Program-made: the position numbers and the translations under genes | Shown: positions 4,988 through 5,949 of the stretch, piece after piece | Layout of the letters: each line of letters begins with the position of its first letter | Position numbering within the stretch: the stretch's first letter is position 1 | Notes under the pieces: model-generated | What the model was told of the DNA's origin: nothing | What the model saw: the letters and a program-made list of their open reading frames with translations, nothing else | Databases searched by the model: none | From: Candidatus Eiseniibacteriota bacterium | GTDB lineage: Bacteria; Eisenbacteria; RBG-16-71-46 | DNA length: 5,949 nt | Reading direction: 5' to 3' | NCBI GenBank assembly: GCA_005893365.1 | Contig: VBPB01000164.1 | Coordinates: 6,180-12,128 of the forward strand

Positions 4988-5949
4988 ATGCGTGATGCGT
5001 GCGGCCCGCGGGCAGCGGCCGCAAGGGATGCCGGGCGTGGGGACCCCTCGCGGACCACCCGCCACGGAAGGTTGGCGGCGATCGTCTCGCTGATCGCCGG
5101 GGCCGCGATCGGGCTCACGCCGCCCGCGAGCGCCGCCGACTACTACGTGGGCGGCGGCTCGTGCTCCGACGCGGGACCCGGCACCCTGACGACGCCCTAC
5201 TGCACCATCACCGCCGCCCTGGCCGCGCACCATGGCGCCGGCACCACCCTCAACGTCCTGCCCGGCGTCTACCGCGAGCAGGTGACCCTGCCCGCCTCGG
5301 GCGCGGCCGGCAGCCCGCTCACCCTGCGCGCCCTCGGGGCTCCCGACCAGCCGGTGGTCATCGACGGCGCCGATGACTTCTCCGACCCCGCCCGCTGGGT
5401 CGAGCAGAGCGGCGACGTGTGGCTGGCGGCCACCGTCACCTGGAGCCCGGTCCAGGTGTTCGTCGACGGCGTGCGGCTCACCCGGTCCGGCGCCGCGCCG
5501 GCGGACTTGGCCCCGGGCTCGTTCGTCTACGTGGCCGGCACCGGCCTCTACGTCAACGCCGGCGGCAACCCCGGGCTCCGCCAGGCCGCGGTGGGCCACC
5601 GCGCCTACGGCTTCTACCTCGCCGGGCGCTCCTGGGTGACTCTCGACGGCTTCACCATCACCCGCAACGAGGACCGCGGCGTCGAGCTGACCGGATCGTC
5701 GAACGTCGAGGTGCTCCACAACGTCATCAGCCTGGCCGGGCGCTACGGCATCCAGGCCAGCGGCTGCTCGGCCATCGGGATCCGCGCCAACCTGGTGTTC
5801 GTGAACGGGGACCACGGGATCGCGCTGACCGCGGGCAGCACCGGCTGCACGCTCGAGGACAACGAGTCGTTCCGCAACGTCTTCGCGGCCCAGCGCCAGG
5901 CCAACGGGATCTACCTGTACAACGCTCCGGGCAATCTGATCCAGCGCAA
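4988..5949 (+). CDS. Exported right-handed parallel beta-helix repeat protein, 3' end beyond window
   Basis: About 320 residues are visible and the frame stays open to the right edge. After a long basic N-region there is a signal peptide (LAAIVSLIAGAAIGL) with cleavage after ASA49, giving a mature start ADYYVGG. Next come a Cys pair (SCSD and PYCTI) and the block LPGVYREQVTLPASG, common at the start of secreted beta-helix proteins, then IDGADDFSD and VFVDGVRL. From about residue 219 the coils are explicit: GVEL, GIQA and GIAL begin at residues 231, 254 and 277, a 23-residue period, and a fourth coil (GIYLY) starts at 307. Such folds occur in polysaccharide lyases, C5-epimerases and cell-surface proteins; catalytic residues cannot be assigned, so no reaction is claimed. 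The ATG at 4988 is preferred because GGGG lies 6 nt upstream, but the ATG at 4982 is also possible. The gene is divergent from the phosphatase. Confidence 0.87.
   Translation, partial: MRDACGPRAAAARDAGRGDPSRTTRHGRLAAIVSLIAGAAIGLTPPASAADYYVGGGSCSDAGPGTLTTPYCTITAALAAHHGAGTTLNVLPGVYREQVTLPASGAAGSPLTLRALGAPDQPVVIDGADDFSDPARWVEQSGDVWLAATVTWSPVQVFVDGVRLTRSGAAPADLAPGSFVYVAGTGLYVNAGGNPGLRQAAVGHRAYGFYLAGRSWVTLDGFTITRNEDRGVELTGSSNVEVLHNVISLAGRYGIQASGCSAIGIRANLVFVNGDHGIALTAGSTGCTLEDNESFRNVFAAQRQANGIYLYNAPGNLIQR

Noticed and set aside
4774..4995. Possible 73-residue leader protein upstream of the beta-helix gene
   Set aside because: No ribosome binding site, Arg/Ser/Pro-rich random-looking composition, and overlap with the likely promoter region.
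4826..5815. 329-codon minus-strand open frame opposite the beta-helix gene
   Set aside because: The plus-strand reading shows a signal peptide and regular beta-helix coils. The minus reading is Ala/Gly/Val/Asp-rich with no motif or ribosome binding site.

Overview
The window is GC-rich throughout (roughly 70% by eye) and looks like a chromosomal segment from a Gram-negative-type bacterium. Three of the four intact or partial genes begin with an export signal, two have clear purine-rich Shine-Dalgarno sites, and long spurious open frames appear opposite the real genes, as expected at high GC. The gene mix (ABC exporter, ICMT-like membrane methyltransferase, secreted prolyl oligopeptidase, secreted Cys-phosphatase, secreted beta-helix protein) would fit a soil or sediment lineage such as Eisenbacteria, Acidobacteria or Myxococcota. 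That placement is a guess; no marker gene is present.

Layout. (1) 3-834 (+): the C-terminal ATPase part of an ABC exporter, entering from the left edge. It is broken near position 501-508, where the reading frame changes and the Walker B/D-loop segment is missing. (2) 857-1420 (+): a four-helix ICMT-family membrane methyltransferase. (3) 1414-3576 (-): a complete secreted prolyl oligopeptidase (S9A) with all catalytic residues, convergent with gene 2 and overlapping it by 7 bp so that the two stop codons interlock. (4) 3577-3977: a 401-bp gap rich in inverted repeats, including perfect 20-bp and 18-bp palindromes. (5) 3978-4598 (-): a small exported Cys-based phosphatase with an HCAAGKDR P-loop, best started at a GTG with a strong ribosome binding site. 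(6) 4599-4987: a divergent intergenic region with weak promoter candidates. (7) 4988-5949 (+): an exported right-handed parallel beta-helix protein that runs off the right edge.

The genes do not form one pathway. The ABC remnant and the methyltransferase could be cotranscribed (22-bp spacing). The peptidase and phosphatase lie on the same strand but are separated by the palindrome-rich gap, so they are probably separate units. The shared theme is envelope and extracytoplasmic function. No CRISPR array, tRNA, rRNA, insertion sequence or obvious defence system was seen. The points most worth a second look are the Walker B deletion, the cluster of palindromes, and the MptpB/LipA-like P-loop in an exported phosphatase that lacks an obvious loop aspartate.
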